From an uncultured Bacteroidia bacterium (GTDB lineage Bacteria > Bacteroidota > Bacteroidia > Bacteroidales > Prolixibacteraceae), in contig CAIVMQ010000014.1 of the NCBI GenBank assembly GCA_903907075.1, positions 1-49,755 on the forward strand: a DNA stretch of 49,755 bases, in the 5' to 3' direction. The notes beneath the pieces are model-generated. The model made no database searches. It was not told the origin of the DNA and was given only the letters and a program-made list of their open reading frames with translations. Both the position numbers and the translations under genes were made by a program. This document shows, piece by piece, positions 41,568 through 49,755 of the stretch (its first letter is position 1; every line of letters starts with the position of its first letter).

Positions 41568-43310
41568 ATGCAATTTAATGAAATGGGACTCGACCCCAGA
41601 ATCCTAAAGGGGATTCAAGAAATGGGCTTCGAACAACCTTCGCCAATTCAGGAACAGTTTATCCCCTTATTCCTGGAAAACCCCACCGACATAGTGGGGC
41701 TTGCACAGACCGGAACGGGTAAAACCGCTGCTTTTGGTCTTCCAATCCTGCAAAAAATCGATCCAAAACTCAGAGTTCCTCAGGCACTTATCTTAAGCCC
41801 AACGCGTGAACTTTGCGTGCAAATCGCACGTGAGATCTCTGAATATGCCAAGTACCTTCCCGATATTGTGATTACACCGATCTATGGGGGTGCCGATATC
41901 AGTGGTCAGATCTCTGCACTACGCAAAGGAGTTCATATTATTGCTGCAACTCCTGGTCGGATGCACGATATGATTCGCAAGAATAAAGTCGATTTATCGA
42001 AGATTACCATCATGGTTCTTGATGAAGCCGATGAGATGCTCAACATGGGTTTCCAGGAGGATGTGGATGCTATTTTAGAGCAGACTCCAAAAGAGAAAAA
42101 CACCTTGCTCTTCTCGGCAACAATGCCTAAAGAAGTTGCTGCAATTGCGAAAAATTACATGCATAATCCGGTAGAGATCGCGGTAGGCAAAAAAGGTAGT
42201 GGTGCGGAAAATGTAGAACATATCTATCACATGGTTCATGCGAAGGATCGCTATTCGGCCCTTAAACGGGTGATGGATTTTGTTCCTGAAGTTTATGGAA
42301 TCGTCTTTTGCCGTACTCGTATTGAAACCAAAGAGATTGCGGCTCAGCTAATCACAGATGGTTACAGCGCTGAGGCTCTTCATGGTGACCTAAGTCAACA
42401 GCAACGTGATTTTGTTATGGAAAAATTCCGCACCGGCGGCGTACAGATGCTTATCGCTACTGACGTGGCCGCACGTGGACTTGATGTGAACAACCTCACC
42501 CATGTTGTTAATTATAACCTCCCCGACGATATTGAGAATTATACCCACCGCAGTGGCCGTACCGGTCGTGCCGGAAAATCGGGAATCTCAATCTCTATCA
42601 TTCACATGAAAGAGCAAGGGAGAATTCGGATGATTGAAAAAGGGATCGGAAAGAAATTCCTCCGCATGCCTGTTCCAACAGGAAAAGTGATCTGCGAAAA
42701 ACAGTTAATGTACCTGATCGATAAGCTTCAAACAGTGACTATTAATGAAGAGCAAATTGAGCCGTTCTTAGCTACTGTGCATCAAAAACTCGAAGCACTA
42801 TCGAAAGAAGAACTTATCAAGCATGTCGTTTCGCTCGAGTTTAACAGATTCCTCGAATATTACGGCAATACACCCGATCTTAATGCTCCCGACACACACG
42901 ATTCTGGAAGAAGAGAGGTTCGTGAAGGTCGTGAGATGCGTAGAACCTCCTCAGAGGGGATGACACAAATCAGACTTAATGTAGGATTATCACAAGGACT
43001 TATCCCCAAAGATATTATCACATTTGTTATTGATGCCACCGGACGCAGAAATGTAGAGATCGGAAAGATCGATCTTTATAAAAATCATGCAACAGTCGAA
43101 GTAGAATCATCTTATGGAACTACCCTTTTAAGAAATAGCCGTGGGATGAACTTCCGTGGTTCATTCTTTGATGCTGAAGCAACAAGCGGCGGCGGACGTG
43201 AAGGCGGTGACAGAGGTGGCGACAGAGGTGGACGTTTTGAGCGTGGCTTTCGTAAACCTGAAGGTGGAAGAGACGACTTTAAACGTCGCGACCGTAAGAA
43301 GCGTTTTTAA
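41568..43310 (+). CDS. DEAD-box RNA helicase (CsdA/DbpA-like) with RNA-binding C-terminus
   Basis: This is a 580-aa ATP-dependent RNA helicase. The Q motif is GFEQPSPIQEQFIP. Motif I is AQTGTGKTAAF, Ia PTRELCVQ, II VLDEADEML and III LLFSATMP. Motif V is TDVAARGLDV and VI HRSGRTGRAG. After a linker, a DbpA-type RNA-recognition fold lies at about 465-535 (IRLNVGLSQGLIPKDIITFV). A Gly/Arg/Asp-rich RGG-like tail with GGDRGGDRGGRFERGFRKPE ends in a Lys/Arg cluster. Such helicases assist ribosome assembly and RNA decay, often in the cold. Context is consistent, with era-der immediately upstream. Confidence 0.96.
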   Translation: MQFNEMGLDPRILKGIQEMGFEQPSPIQEQFIPLFLENPTDIVGLAQTGTGKTAAFGLPILQKIDPKLRVPQALILSPTRELCVQIAREISEYAKYLPDIVITPIYGGADISGQISALRKGVHIIAATPGRMHDMIRKNKVDLSKITIMVLDEADEMLNMGFQEDVDAILEQTPKEKNTLLFSATMPKEVAAIAKNYMHNPVEIAVGKKGSGAENVEHIYHMVHAKDRYSALKRVMDFVPEVYGIVFCRTRIETKEIAAQLITDGYSAEALHGDLSQQQRDFVMEKFRTGGVQMLIATDVAARGLDVNNLTHVVNYNLPDDIENYTHRSGRTGRAGKSGISISIIHMKEQGRIRMIEKGIGKKFLRMPVPTGKVICEKQLMYLIDKLQTVTINEEQIEPFLATVHQKLEALSKEELIKHVVSLEFNRFLEYYGNTPDLNAPDTHDSGRREVREGREMRRTSSEGMTQIRLNVGLSQGLIPKDIITFVIDATGRRNVEIGKIDLYKNHATVEVESSYGTTLLRNSRGMNFRGSFFDAEATSGGGREGGDRGGDRGGRFERGFRKPEGGRDDFKRRDRKKRF

Positions 43311-43374
43311 TTTGAAATTATCCACGGGTGACTTACAGCCGTTCTGAATACTGGACTGAGCCGTGAAAAGATAA

Positions 43375-43419
43375 AGAACCGCAGAGTTAAATTACTAATT
43401 TGTAATCCTCTGCGGTTCT
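43375..43419 (+). terminator. Double-stem hairpin after the DEAD-box helicase gene
   Basis: A 12-bp perfect outer stem (AGAACCGCAGAG/CTCTGCGGTTCT) encloses an inner 5-bp stem (ATTAC/GTAAT). It is followed by CTGCGTTTAG, with only a short T-run. It separates the helicase gene from the MFS gene. The CCGCAGAG core and the adjoining repeated CTCTGCG suggest it may also be a dispersed intergenic repeat rather than a plain terminator. Confidence 0.55.
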
Positions 43420-43502
43420 CTGCGTTTAGCCAAACTGCTTATTCCGTTATGATAAAAGCCCATTTAACCGAAGCCAAAAATTAAAAATAAAAAATACCTC
43501 GA

Positions 43503-44690
43503 ATGACAATCCCATCTTCAACGGAGCCACAACACGATATTAATCCAACTCAAAGGAGAAAGATTCGTGTGGCCGTTTCGTTATTTTATTTCTGCATGGG
43601 TTTGTGCTTTGCAACATGGGCAAGCCGAATACCCGATATCAAAACATCGCTAGGACTAAGCGATGCTGCCTTTGGAACCATCTTATTCGCACTCCCTGTG
43701 GGTCAGTTCCTCATGATGCCCTTCTCCGGTAAATTAGTAACCTATTTTGGCAGTCGTAATGTTATTCTCTTTGCGGTCCCTGCCTATACTGTTGGATTAA
43801 CAAACCTGGGGCAAGCCTCGGTTGGATGGCAACTAGCTATTGGACTCTTTATATTCGGAATATTTGGAAATATGTGTAATATTTCAATCAATACACAAGG
43901 AGTATCAGCCGAAAAGCTATATGAAAGACCTATTATGTCGGCTTTTCATGGTGGCTGGAGCGTAGCCGGATTTACCGGTGCACTGATTGGATTAACGATG
44001 ATGAATCTGAAAATAGAACCTACAATCCACTTCCTGGCTGTTAGTGGATTAATTCTCGCAATTGTCATTCTATTTAATAAAAACCTTGTGGCCGGAAAAT
44101 CAACCGTTAACAACCTTGGTCGGAACAAGCGATTTTTCTCAATACCAGACTCGGCATTACTCCAACTAGGGATCATCGGATTTTGCAGTATGGCCAGCGA
44201 AGGGGCTATGTTTGACTGGAGCGGCATCTATTTTAAGGATGTAGTAAAAGTTCCATCATCACTCGTTATTCTGGGCTATACCTCCTTTATGATTATGATG
44301 GCCTCAGGGCGTTTTGTCTCCGATAGACTGGCGAACCGTATCGGCCGCAAACTGCTGTTACAGTTCAGCGGAGCCTTTATTTCAACCGGACTATTAATCT
44401 CAGTTCTATTCCCCTATCTTATCCCATCAACTATTGCATTTATGATGGTTGGCATAGGTGTCTCAAGCGTAGTTCCTGCAGTTTACAGCGCAGCTGGAAG
44501 ACACACCTCAGTTGCCCCCGGTATCGCTTTGGCTTCGGTATCGAGTGTAAGTTATCTTGGATTTCTCATGGGGCCACCCTTGATCGGATACATCTCGGCT
44601 GCTGCGGGACTTCGGTATTCGTTTACCGTGATAGGGATATTCGGATTCTGTATTACCCTTCTGGTTTCCAGAATTAAAGCACTCCATTAA
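43503..44690 (+). CDS. MFS transporter (YbjJ-like)
   Basis: This is a 395-aa inner-membrane protein with about 12 TM helices and a cytoplasmic N-terminal tail of about 20 residues. The N-half signature FATWASRIPDIKTSLGLSDA, then FGTILFALPVGQFLMMPFSG, is shared with the YbjJ-type branch of the major facilitator superfamily. The loop between helices 8 and 9 has the MFS-type FVSDRLANRIGRK motif. The transported substrate is not predictable. It converges with the DUF2235 gene downstream. Its ATG lies about 84 nt after the double-stem hairpin. Confidence 0.88.
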   Translation: MTIPSSTEPQHDINPTQRRKIRVAVSLFYFCMGLCFATWASRIPDIKTSLGLSDAAFGTILFALPVGQFLMMPFSGKLVTYFGSRNVILFAVPAYTVGLTNLGQASVGWQLAIGLFIFGIFGNMCNISINTQGVSAEKLYERPIMSAFHGGWSVAGFTGALIGLTMMNLKIEPTIHFLAVSGLILAIVILFNKNLVAGKSTVNNLGRNKRFFSIPDSALLQLGIIGFCSMASEGAMFDWSGIYFKDVVKVPSSLVILGYTSFMIMMASGRFVSDRLANRIGRKLLLQFSGAFISTGLLISVLFPYLIPSTIAFMMVGIGVSSVVPAVYSAAGRHTSVAPGIALASVSSVSYLGFLMGPPLIGYISAAAGLRYSFTVIGIFGFCITLLVSRIKALH

Positions 44691-44765
44691 ACCGAGATCG
44701 AAAAATTCTGTACACCATATAAATATGAATGCCAATAAATTACAAATAAATTCACTATTAATAAA

Positions 44766-45803
44766 CTAATTCAATGGGTGCCGTTTAAAGTAGTCCACCA
44801 GATTTTTCGGTCGATACTTCGAATCTTTTAAATACCTCTCAAGTACTGAGAAATGAAGAGACTCATTGGTAATCCCTTTCCCGGCAATGAATTTATCTAT
44901 GGGACGGGAATAAGCCGGCTGCAAGGTATAGAAACCAACATAAGATTTGTGCAGTACCTTTTCAATATCCTGACTTATTTCAATGGGATCAAAATTCAAG
45001 TCACACTGCTCCCCCTTTTGAATCATCCAGGTAAGAGCAATATCTGATAATCCACAATCCGGATAACCCCCGCCAATATCTGAGTGGACACCTGAAAACC
45101 AAACTTGTTCAAGCACCTGATTTCCGGCATCGATTTGTTGATTCCATAAGGTAGCTTTAAAATTCTTCCTTTTCTCATCAATGGCAATAGCGTGAAAAGC
45201 ATTTTCAATTCGCGTCGACAAGGTCGTATCGTGAAAGCCATTTCGCCTGCTTAAAATCCCATTTAGGAATAGGGGATTACCCAATGCCCCAACAGTATCC
45301 CAGACACCAATAAATTTAATCTTCGTGTATTCTGACACGGCAAAACTTTTTCGAAATAGTGTGGACTCCACCTGGCGAGGCTGATGTTCAAGCCTTCGCG
45401 ATTTATAGATTCCGTAAGCCTTTGGGATCAGATCGATATTATCACTTCGCAAGATCCCTGAATTTCTAATCAGACCCGCCAAACTTCGTACAGTAAAGGC
45501 TCCACGGCTAAATCCAAAAAAGAACAATTCATCACCCGGTTCATACGTTCGAATTAGAAAACGATAGGCTTGCAAGATATTTTCCGTTATCCCTGTACCG
45601 GTCGCTCCATCGTAGATTCGTTCCAGCGGACCACCCTCGCTCCCTATACCCGCATCGTAATAAAGCAATTGCCTGTTCCCATCTTTTGAAAGTGCAGAGA
45701 GCGCATTGGCCATCTTAACCACATTAGTTTGACACAACTTACCCTTGAAAGTCTCATCCGGGGTATTCCATGTCCCATCACAAAAAATTGCAATCCGTTT
45801 CAT
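44766..45803 (-). CDS. DUF2235 alpha/beta hydrolase (Tle1-like phospholipase fold)
   Basis: This is a 345-aa protein of the DUF2235 family, which includes the catalytic domain of type VI secretion phospholipase effectors of the Tle1 class. The N-terminal IAIFCDGTWNTPDE is diagnostic. The nucleophile elbow is GFSRGAF with Ser99. The expected acid lies in FIGVWDTVGALG and the His in SGVHSDIGGGYPD. There is no signal peptide, and no VgrG, PAAR or immunity gene is adjacent. Stand-alone copies like this are common and may act as housekeeping lipid hydrolases. Neither effector nor housekeeping function is proven. It converges on the MFS gene and is divergent from the desaturase gene. Confidence 0.9.
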   Translation of the reverse strand: MKRIAIFCDGTWNTPDETFKGKLCQTNVVKMANALSALSKDGNRQLLYYDAGIGSEGGPLERIYDGATGTGITENILQAYRFLIRTYEPGDELFFFGFSRGAFTVRSLAGLIRNSGILRSDNIDLIPKAYGIYKSRRLEHQPRQVESTLFRKSFAVSEYTKIKFIGVWDTVGALGNPLFLNGILSRRNGFHDTTLSTRIENAFHAIAIDEKRKNFKATLWNQQIDAGNQVLEQVWFSGVHSDIGGGYPDCGLSDIALTWMIQKGEQCDLNFDPIEISQDIEKVLHKSYVGFYTLQPAYSRPIDKFIAGKGITNESLHFSVLERYLKDSKYRPKNLVDYFKRHPLN

Positions 45804-46104
45804 TTTCGTTTCGTTAGGTAATTAATTTTTCGAGTATCAAATTAGTACCTATACGTCCTTCCCTCTTATAATGTTACAAATCACTGGATAACAAAGTGAT
45901 TATCATTTCTGATCCGAGGCAAAGGAGGTGAAGGTAAACCGCATCCCAACAAATGGAGTCTATTTTTTAAATAACATCGATTCCAATGAACATTTTCGAA
46001 CTTCAGACCTTATCTTTGTAACCACCTTATTACAATGATCTAGCTTTTAGTAACCTGAATTGAATACGGATTTAGAAAATATATTTAACACTAGTACAGC
46101 ACCA
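45804..46104. other. Divergent promoter region of DUF2235 and desaturase genes
   Basis: Apart from the -7 element for the desaturase (46011-46018) no distinct element was recognised. No TAnnTTTG match on the minus strand was found for the DUF2235 gene. Confidence 0.3.
46011..46018 (+). promoter_or_regulatory. Candidate -7 element for the fatty acid desaturase gene
   Basis: TATCTTTG matches TAnnTTTG. It lies 41 nt before a possible TTG start (46060) and 86 nt before the ATG at 46105. The -33 region is unclear. Confidence 0.45.
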
Positions 46105-47118
46105 ATGCAAACAGATTCAACACAGCATAAGACCGCCTCCAACTGGATGGAGATTGTCTCTAAATACAATTTCTCCAATCCCTTAATGAGTTGGTGGCAG
46201 ATCATTAACTCGGTCATCCCCTATATCCTGTTATGGGTTGCAATGGTTTGGAGCTTAAAGGTATCCTATTTTTTAACGCTATTATTATCCGTTTTTGCCG
46301 CCGGATTTATGGTGCGGATATTTATTATTTTTCACGACTGTGGACATGGCTCCTTCTTTAAATCGAAGTTACTGAGCCGTATTGTAGGAATAGTAGCCGG
46401 ACTTTTGACTTTTACCCCTTACCACAAATGGACGCATGAGCACCACGAACACCATGCCACAGTGGGTAATCTGGATAAACGGGGTGTAGGCGATGTGAAA
46501 ACGCTTACAATTGAAGAGTTTCTGAACCTTTCACCGTGGGGGAAATTCAGCTACCGCTTTTACCGCCATCCACTATTTTTGTTTGGCATTGCACCATTCC
46601 TGGTTTTTATAATCCAAAACAGGTTACCCAGACGAACAATGACCAAAAAACAACATCTTTATTTGCATCTAACCAATCTAACATTAGTTGTTTTAATAGG
46701 ATTAGTAATGTGGGCAATTGGTTGGGAAGCTTTCCTAATGATCCAGCTACCGGTCATCTATATTGCTTCAGTTCATGGAGTTTGGCTTTTTTATGTGCAA
46801 CATCAATATGAGAATGTGATGTGGACACGTGCCAAGGAGTGGAATTATAAGGAGATAGCCCTGGGCGGAAGCTCCTATTTTAAACTCCCCAAAGTGCTAC
46901 AATGGTTTACCGGAAATATCGGATTTCACCATATTCATCACCTTAGTCCCCGAATTCCGAATTATAAACTCCCAATTTGTTACGAAGAAAACAAGGTATT
47001 TCAAGAAGTCAAACCAGTTACATTTTTCTCGAGTCTACGATCTCTCAAGCTCAGATTATGGGATGAGAAACAAAATAAACTGGTCGGATTTAGTGCGTTA
47101 AGATACTACTCCAGATAA
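46105..47118 (+). CDS. Membrane fatty acid desaturase
   Basis: From the ATG at 46105 this is a 337-aa integral-membrane di-iron desaturase that introduces a double bond into acyl chains of membrane lipids. All three His boxes are present: HDCGHGSF, then HKWTHEHHEHHA (HxxxHxHH type), and FHHIHHLSPRIPNY near the C-terminus. At least four hydrophobic segments span the membrane. The boxes resemble omega-6/delta-12-type acyl-lipid desaturases, but regioselectivity cannot be read. A TTG at 46060 would add 15 polar residues and cannot be excluded, since it also lies after the promoter element. Ferredoxin or another electron donor must be supplied from elsewhere. An AraC-type regulator gene follows. 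Confidence 0.92.
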   Translation: MQTDSTQHKTASNWMEIVSKYNFSNPLMSWWQIINSVIPYILLWVAMVWSLKVSYFLTLLLSVFAAGFMVRIFIIFHDCGHGSFFKSKLLSRIVGIVAGLLTFTPYHKWTHEHHEHHATVGNLDKRGVGDVKTLTIEEFLNLSPWGKFSYRFYRHPLFLFGIAPFLVFIIQNRLPRRTMTKKQHLYLHLTNLTLVVLIGLVMWAIGWEAFLMIQLPVIYIASVHGVWLFYVQHQYENVMWTRAKEWNYKEIALGGSSYFKLPKVLQWFTGNIGFHHIHHLSPRIPNYKLPICYEENKVFQEVKPVTFFSSLRSLKLRLWDEKQNKLVGFSALRYYSR

Positions 47119-47244
47119 TCAGAGGTTCTCCTTTAAATTTGCACAATTAAGTTTCATATTGGATATCCTACGCTATTTTAAATAGTGCAAATTAGTTAAT
47201 TACCATATTATTCTCCACGCTGAAGGATATACAAGGTACTTTTC

Positions 47245-47273
47245 TATGGCTATGCAAAATCTTCGTATTTTTG
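47245..47273 (+). promoter_or_regulatory. Candidate promoter of the AraC-family gene
   Basis: TATTTTTG (47266-47273) matches TAnnTTTG. TATG (47245-47248) lies 17 nt upstream in the -33 region. The ATG at 47281 is only 7 nt past the -7 element, so the mRNA would be leaderless or nearly so. Confidence 0.45.
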
Positions 47274-47280
47274 CATCTCT

Positions 47281-48102
47281 ATGGAGAAACCGTTTCATAT
47301 ATTTGAACTCACCCAAGAGCTAGTCGAGAATATTCTATCAAGGGAATATGATCCACACTTTCATGATTTCGAAGAGCTAATCATTGCAACCTCAGGAGGC
47401 CTTGAGCATTTTATCGATTACAAACTCGAGTTCGTACAGGCGCCAATAGCCTGTTACATCTCTATGGGGAAGATGCACAAGATTATACCCAGCAATGACT
47501 TACGCGGATGGGTTATCAATTTCAAGAGTGAATTCATCCCCGATTCTAAATTAAGTTTCTATTCTAATTTTTTCACCTCCACCAATATTCCGCTCTCATC
47601 AAACAGTTGCTTAAATCGATTTACTACCCTTTGCGAAATAATCTTTAGTGAGAACAATCAGGAACAGGTCGATTACACATCTATCCACCATCTTGTCAAC
47701 GCACTTATTGCAATGATCGATGCGGAGCGAAAAAGAAATCTCCCTGTAGAAAATAGTGCCAAAGGATCGCAGGTGAATAGCTTTAATAATTTTCTAAAGA
47801 TCCTAGAGTTAAATTACCATCACAATGAGGGGGTCTCATTTTATGCCGACAAGATGAATATGTCGGAGAGGAATCTGAATATTATTTGCCAGAATAATTT
47901 TCACAAAAGTGTCACCGAGATTATTGAAACACGCAAACTCATTGAGGCAAAACGAATGCTCCTTTATTCTGATAAGACCGTTTCGGAGATTGGATATCAA
48001 TTAGGATATAACGAGAAATCTTATTTTACGCGGGTTTTCCATGCTAAAATGGAGATCACTCCAAGTAGGTTCCGTGAAATGACCCGAGCCATTATTTCCT
48101 AA
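47281..48102 (+). CDS. AraC family transcriptional regulator
   Basis: This is a 273-aa regulator. The N-terminal half (about 1-150) is a cupin-like sensing domain: REYDPHFHDFEELIIATSGG, with the HFHDFEE block typical of the AraC ligand-binding fold. The C-terminal half (about 165-273) has two helix-turn-helix motifs: VSFYADKMNMSERNLNIICQ, and the diagnostic second one, VSEIGYQLGYNEKSYFTRVF followed by TPSRFREM. The inducer is unknown. It is divergent from no gene, but it sits between the desaturase and the YceI genes on the same strand. A long-spaced inverted repeat of TTTGCAC lies upstream and could be its operator. Confidence 0.92.
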   Translation: MEKPFHIFELTQELVENILSREYDPHFHDFEELIIATSGGLEHFIDYKLEFVQAPIACYISMGKMHKIIPSNDLRGWVINFKSEFIPDSKLSFYSNFFTSTNIPLSSNSCLNRFTTLCEIIFSENNQEQVDYTSIHHLVNALIAMIDAERKRNLPVENSAKGSQVNSFNNFLKILELNYHHNEGVSFYADKMNMSERNLNIICQNNFHKSVTEIIETRKLIEAKRMLLYSDKTVSEIGYQLGYNEKSYFTRVFHAKMEITPSRFREMTRAIIS

Positions 48103-48225
48103 AAGTACCACAACCTTTCTAAATTCTGTTACCACCGACCTCTGTGATTGGTGCACCTTTGCATTTTCTAAGGAGTATTAAATAGAACATAATAAGGTCA
48201 TTAAAATCACTAAAAATTATTTTTC

Positions 48226-48768
48226 ATGAGCACACAGGAAACAACAAAATGGGCAGTAGACCCAACACACAGCAAGATCGGGTTCAAGGTAAAACATCTT
48301 ATGATCTCTAATGTATTAGGCAGTTTCAGGGAATTTGAAGGTGAAGTTACCACTGTTGGTAACGACTTCTCAAAATCTGAAATATCATTCTCACTAAAGA
48401 CAGCCTCTGTCGATACCGAAATCGCCGACCGTGACGGCCACTTAAAGAGCGGCGATTTCTTCGACGCGGAGAACTTCCCTACTATTACCTTTAACGGATC
48501 GGGATTAAAAGATCTGGGTGATGATCTATACGAGCTTACGGGTGATCTTACCATTAAAGGGATTACCCACCCAACTACATTATCAGTAGAGTTCGGAGGT
48601 GTAAATGCTGATCCATGGGGCAATATAAAGGCGGGTTTTGCGATCACCGGAAAAATCAAACGCAAAGAGTGGGGCTTATCCTGGAATGCGGCACTCGAAA
48701 CCGGAGGAGTACTTGTTGGCGAAGAGGTAAAAATCAACTGCGATATTGAATTAGTAAAAAAAGGCTAA
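48226..48768 (+). CDS. YceI family protein
   Basis: This 180-aa lipocalin-like protein has no signal peptide. Family hallmarks are KWAVDPTHSKIGFKVKHLMI, followed by GSFREFEGEVTTVGNDF, and HLKSGDFFDAENFPTITF. The C-terminal WNAALETGGVLVGEEVKI is also typical. YceI proteins bind isoprenoid-like lipids in a beta-barrel; E. coli YceI is periplasmic and induced by high pH. It follows the AraC-type gene, which may regulate it. It ends at a clear terminator. Confidence 0.95.
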   Translation: MSTQETTKWAVDPTHSKIGFKVKHLMISNVLGSFREFEGEVTTVGNDFSKSEISFSLKTASVDTEIADRDGHLKSGDFFDAENFPTITFNGSGLKDLGDDLYELTGDLTIKGITHPTTLSVEFGGVNADPWGNIKAGFAITGKIKRKEWGLSWNAALETGGVLVGEEVKINCDIELVKKG

Positions 48769-48786
48769 TCCCATCAAATTTAAACT

Positions 48787-48835
48787 GGAATCACGGTCAT
48801 TGGCATAAAACCAATGATCTGTGATCCCTTTTTTA
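48787..48835 (+). terminator. Terminator of the YceI gene
   Basis: GGAATCACGGTCATTGG pairs with CCAATGATCTGTGATCC (one G-U and a small bulge) around a 7-nt loop, followed by six T. It begins 19 nt after the stop codon. Confidence 0.9.
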
Positions 48836-48874
48836 ACCCTATTTTTCTATCTTCGTGATTAAATAAATAAAACA

Positions 48875-49755
48875 ATGGACAGACGGTCATTTATGAGATC
48901 GCCAATGCTGTTCCCCTTATCAGCAAACTTAATGGAATACGACACCTTAAAAAATATCATCTCCTTTGGCGAAAATACCGCTAGAATGCCGGTACTCTTT
49001 GTGGGACATGGTAGCCCCATGAATGCCATCGAGGAGAATCAATTTGTCTATACCTGGCGTAAACTTGGTGAGTCGATACCCCGACCAAAGGCTATTCTCT
49101 GTATCTCGGCCCATTGGGAAACCAAAGGAACATGCGTCACGGCAATGCAAAAGCCTCAGACTATCCACGATTTTGGTGGATTCCCCAAAGAGTTATTTGC
49201 CGTTCAATATCCGGCACCCGGGAGTCCTGAGCTCGCCCTGGAGACCAAACAGTGCATCAAGAGTGTTACCGTTGGACTCGATCAGCAATGGGGTTTAGAT
49301 CACGGCGCCTGGAGTGTGATCAAAAATATCTATCCCAAGGCAGATATTCCGATAATTGAGATGAGTCTTGATTACACGAAGCCGCCACAATTTCACTACG
49401 ATCTGGCAAAAGAGCTCTCTGCCTTAAGAGATAAAGGGGTGCTAATTATTGGAAGCGGTAATATCGTCCATAATCTCCGCATGGTAGCCTGGGATAAAAT
49501 GGGTGAACCCGAATATGGCTTCGACTGGGCGATTACGGCAAACGATAAAATCAAGTACCTAATTACCACTTCGAATCACAAAGAACTGATTAACTTTTCG
49601 GCGCTCGGCAGGGATGTGCAGCTAGCTATTCCTTCACCCGAACATTATCTTCCGCTACTCTACACCCTCGCCCTTCAAGATCATGCTGAGCAGGTAACCT
49701 TTTTCAATGATAAAGCGGTGATGGGATCACTAACGATGACTTCGTTAAAAATCGG
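48875..49755 (+). CDS. ygiD: 4,5-DOPA-extradiol-dioxygenase-like protein (DODA/LigB family), 3' end missing
   Basis: This gene is open to the window edge. About 293 residues are visible and the stop codon lies beyond 49755. It matches the DODA-type subset of LigB extradiol dioxygenases, called YgiD in E. coli. The metal or catalytic His residues occur in the family motifs: FVGHGSPMNAI, then SAHWETKG, LDHGAWSVIKNIYP and GNIVHNLRMV, and SPEHYLPLLYTL near the C-terminus. HDFGGFPKELFAVQYPAPGS is a further signature. The first 35 residues (from RRSFMRSPMLF) are an N-terminal extension compared with the typical start near Met39 (MPVLFVGHG). Plant DODA members open L-DOPA rings. The bacterial substrate is unknown. 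Confidence 0.93.
   Translation, partial: MDRRSFMRSPMLFPLSANLMEYDTLKNIISFGENTARMPVLFVGHGSPMNAIEENQFVYTWRKLGESIPRPKAILCISAHWETKGTCVTAMQKPQTIHDFGGFPKELFAVQYPAPGSPELALETKQCIKSVTVGLDQQWGLDHGAWSVIKNIYPKADIPIIEMSLDYTKPPQFHYDLAKELSALRDKGVLIIGSGNIVHNLRMVAWDKMGEPEYGFDWAITANDKIKYLITTSNHKELINFSALGRDVQLAIPSPEHYLPLLYTLALQDHAEQVTFFNDKAVMGSLTMTSLKI

Noticed and set aside
44766..45803. Type VI secretion effector
   Set aside because: The DUF2235 domain is shared with Tle1 effectors, but there is no VgrG, PAAR, Hcp, adaptor or immunity gene nearby. A stand-alone hydrolase is equally likely.

Overview
The window looks like a chromosomal segment of a Bacteroidota bacterium, most likely a free-living Bacteroidales/Marinilabiliales-type organism; the order is a guess. 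The phylum rests on three things: upstream regions carry the Bacteroidota -7 element TAnnTTTG in place of an E. coli-type -10 box, start codons generally lack a Shine-Dalgarno sequence, and several families are typical of the phylum (DUF2851, DUF3078, TonB proteins with an N-terminal cytoplasmic arm, an OmpA/TPR lipoprotein). No rRNA, CRISPR array, insertion sequence, integrase or phage gene was seen. Nearly all genes look intact. The last gene runs off the right edge.

Layout. 1-2.0 kb: an OmpA-like/TPR lipoprotein (-). 2.0-2.64 kb: a gene-free gap that ends, on the minus strand, in an orphan terminator. 2.7-5.3 kb: rpsO-pnp (-). 5.4-9.7 kb: a tight minus-strand operon of M16 peptidase, O-methyltransferase, DUF2851 protein and a K+-channel/TrkA-N protein with an unusual filter. 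10.03 kb: tRNA-Phe (+). 10.2-16.1 kb: a seven-gene minus-strand operon exbB-exbD-exbD-tonB-(small membrane protein)-PstS-like lipoprotein-TPR protein, with a second orphan tonB paralogue at 16.8-17.6 kb. 18.2-21.2 kb: retropepsin-like protease, mdh and a glmM-type mutase (-). 21.4-26.4 kb: a pseudouridine synthase with a long basic N-terminal tail (+), an ABC permease (-) and aconitase (+). 26.6-31.4 kb: pRiA4b ORF-3-like protein, miaA, an acidic-tail protein (-) and pheT. 31.5-34.4 kb: GNAT acetyltransferase, AHSA1/START protein and a DUF3078 outer-membrane protein. 34.7-38.9 kb: a convergent pair of exported carbohydrate-active enzymes, a sialate O-acetylesterase and a GH95-like glycosidase. 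39-43.3 kb: era-der and a DEAD-box helicase (+). 43.5-49.8 kb: MFS transporter, DUF2235 hydrolase, fatty acid desaturase, AraC regulator, YceI protein and a partial DODA-type dioxygenase.

Much of the window is housekeeping: RNA decay and translation (pnp, rpsO, tRNA-Phe, pheT, miaA, rluB-like, era, der, DEAD helicase), central carbon metabolism (mdh, acn) and cell-wall precursor synthesis (glmM). The most system-like locus is the ExbB/ExbD/TonB operon, which also encodes a phosphate-binding-protein-like lipoprotein, a tiny two-helix membrane protein and a long TPR protein. It looks like a dedicated energised envelope machine, and its cargo is not evident from sequence.

Several apparent upstream TTG/GTG starts lie within or next to TAnnTTTG promoter elements. 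I therefore moved those starts to the next ATG and say so in each entry.
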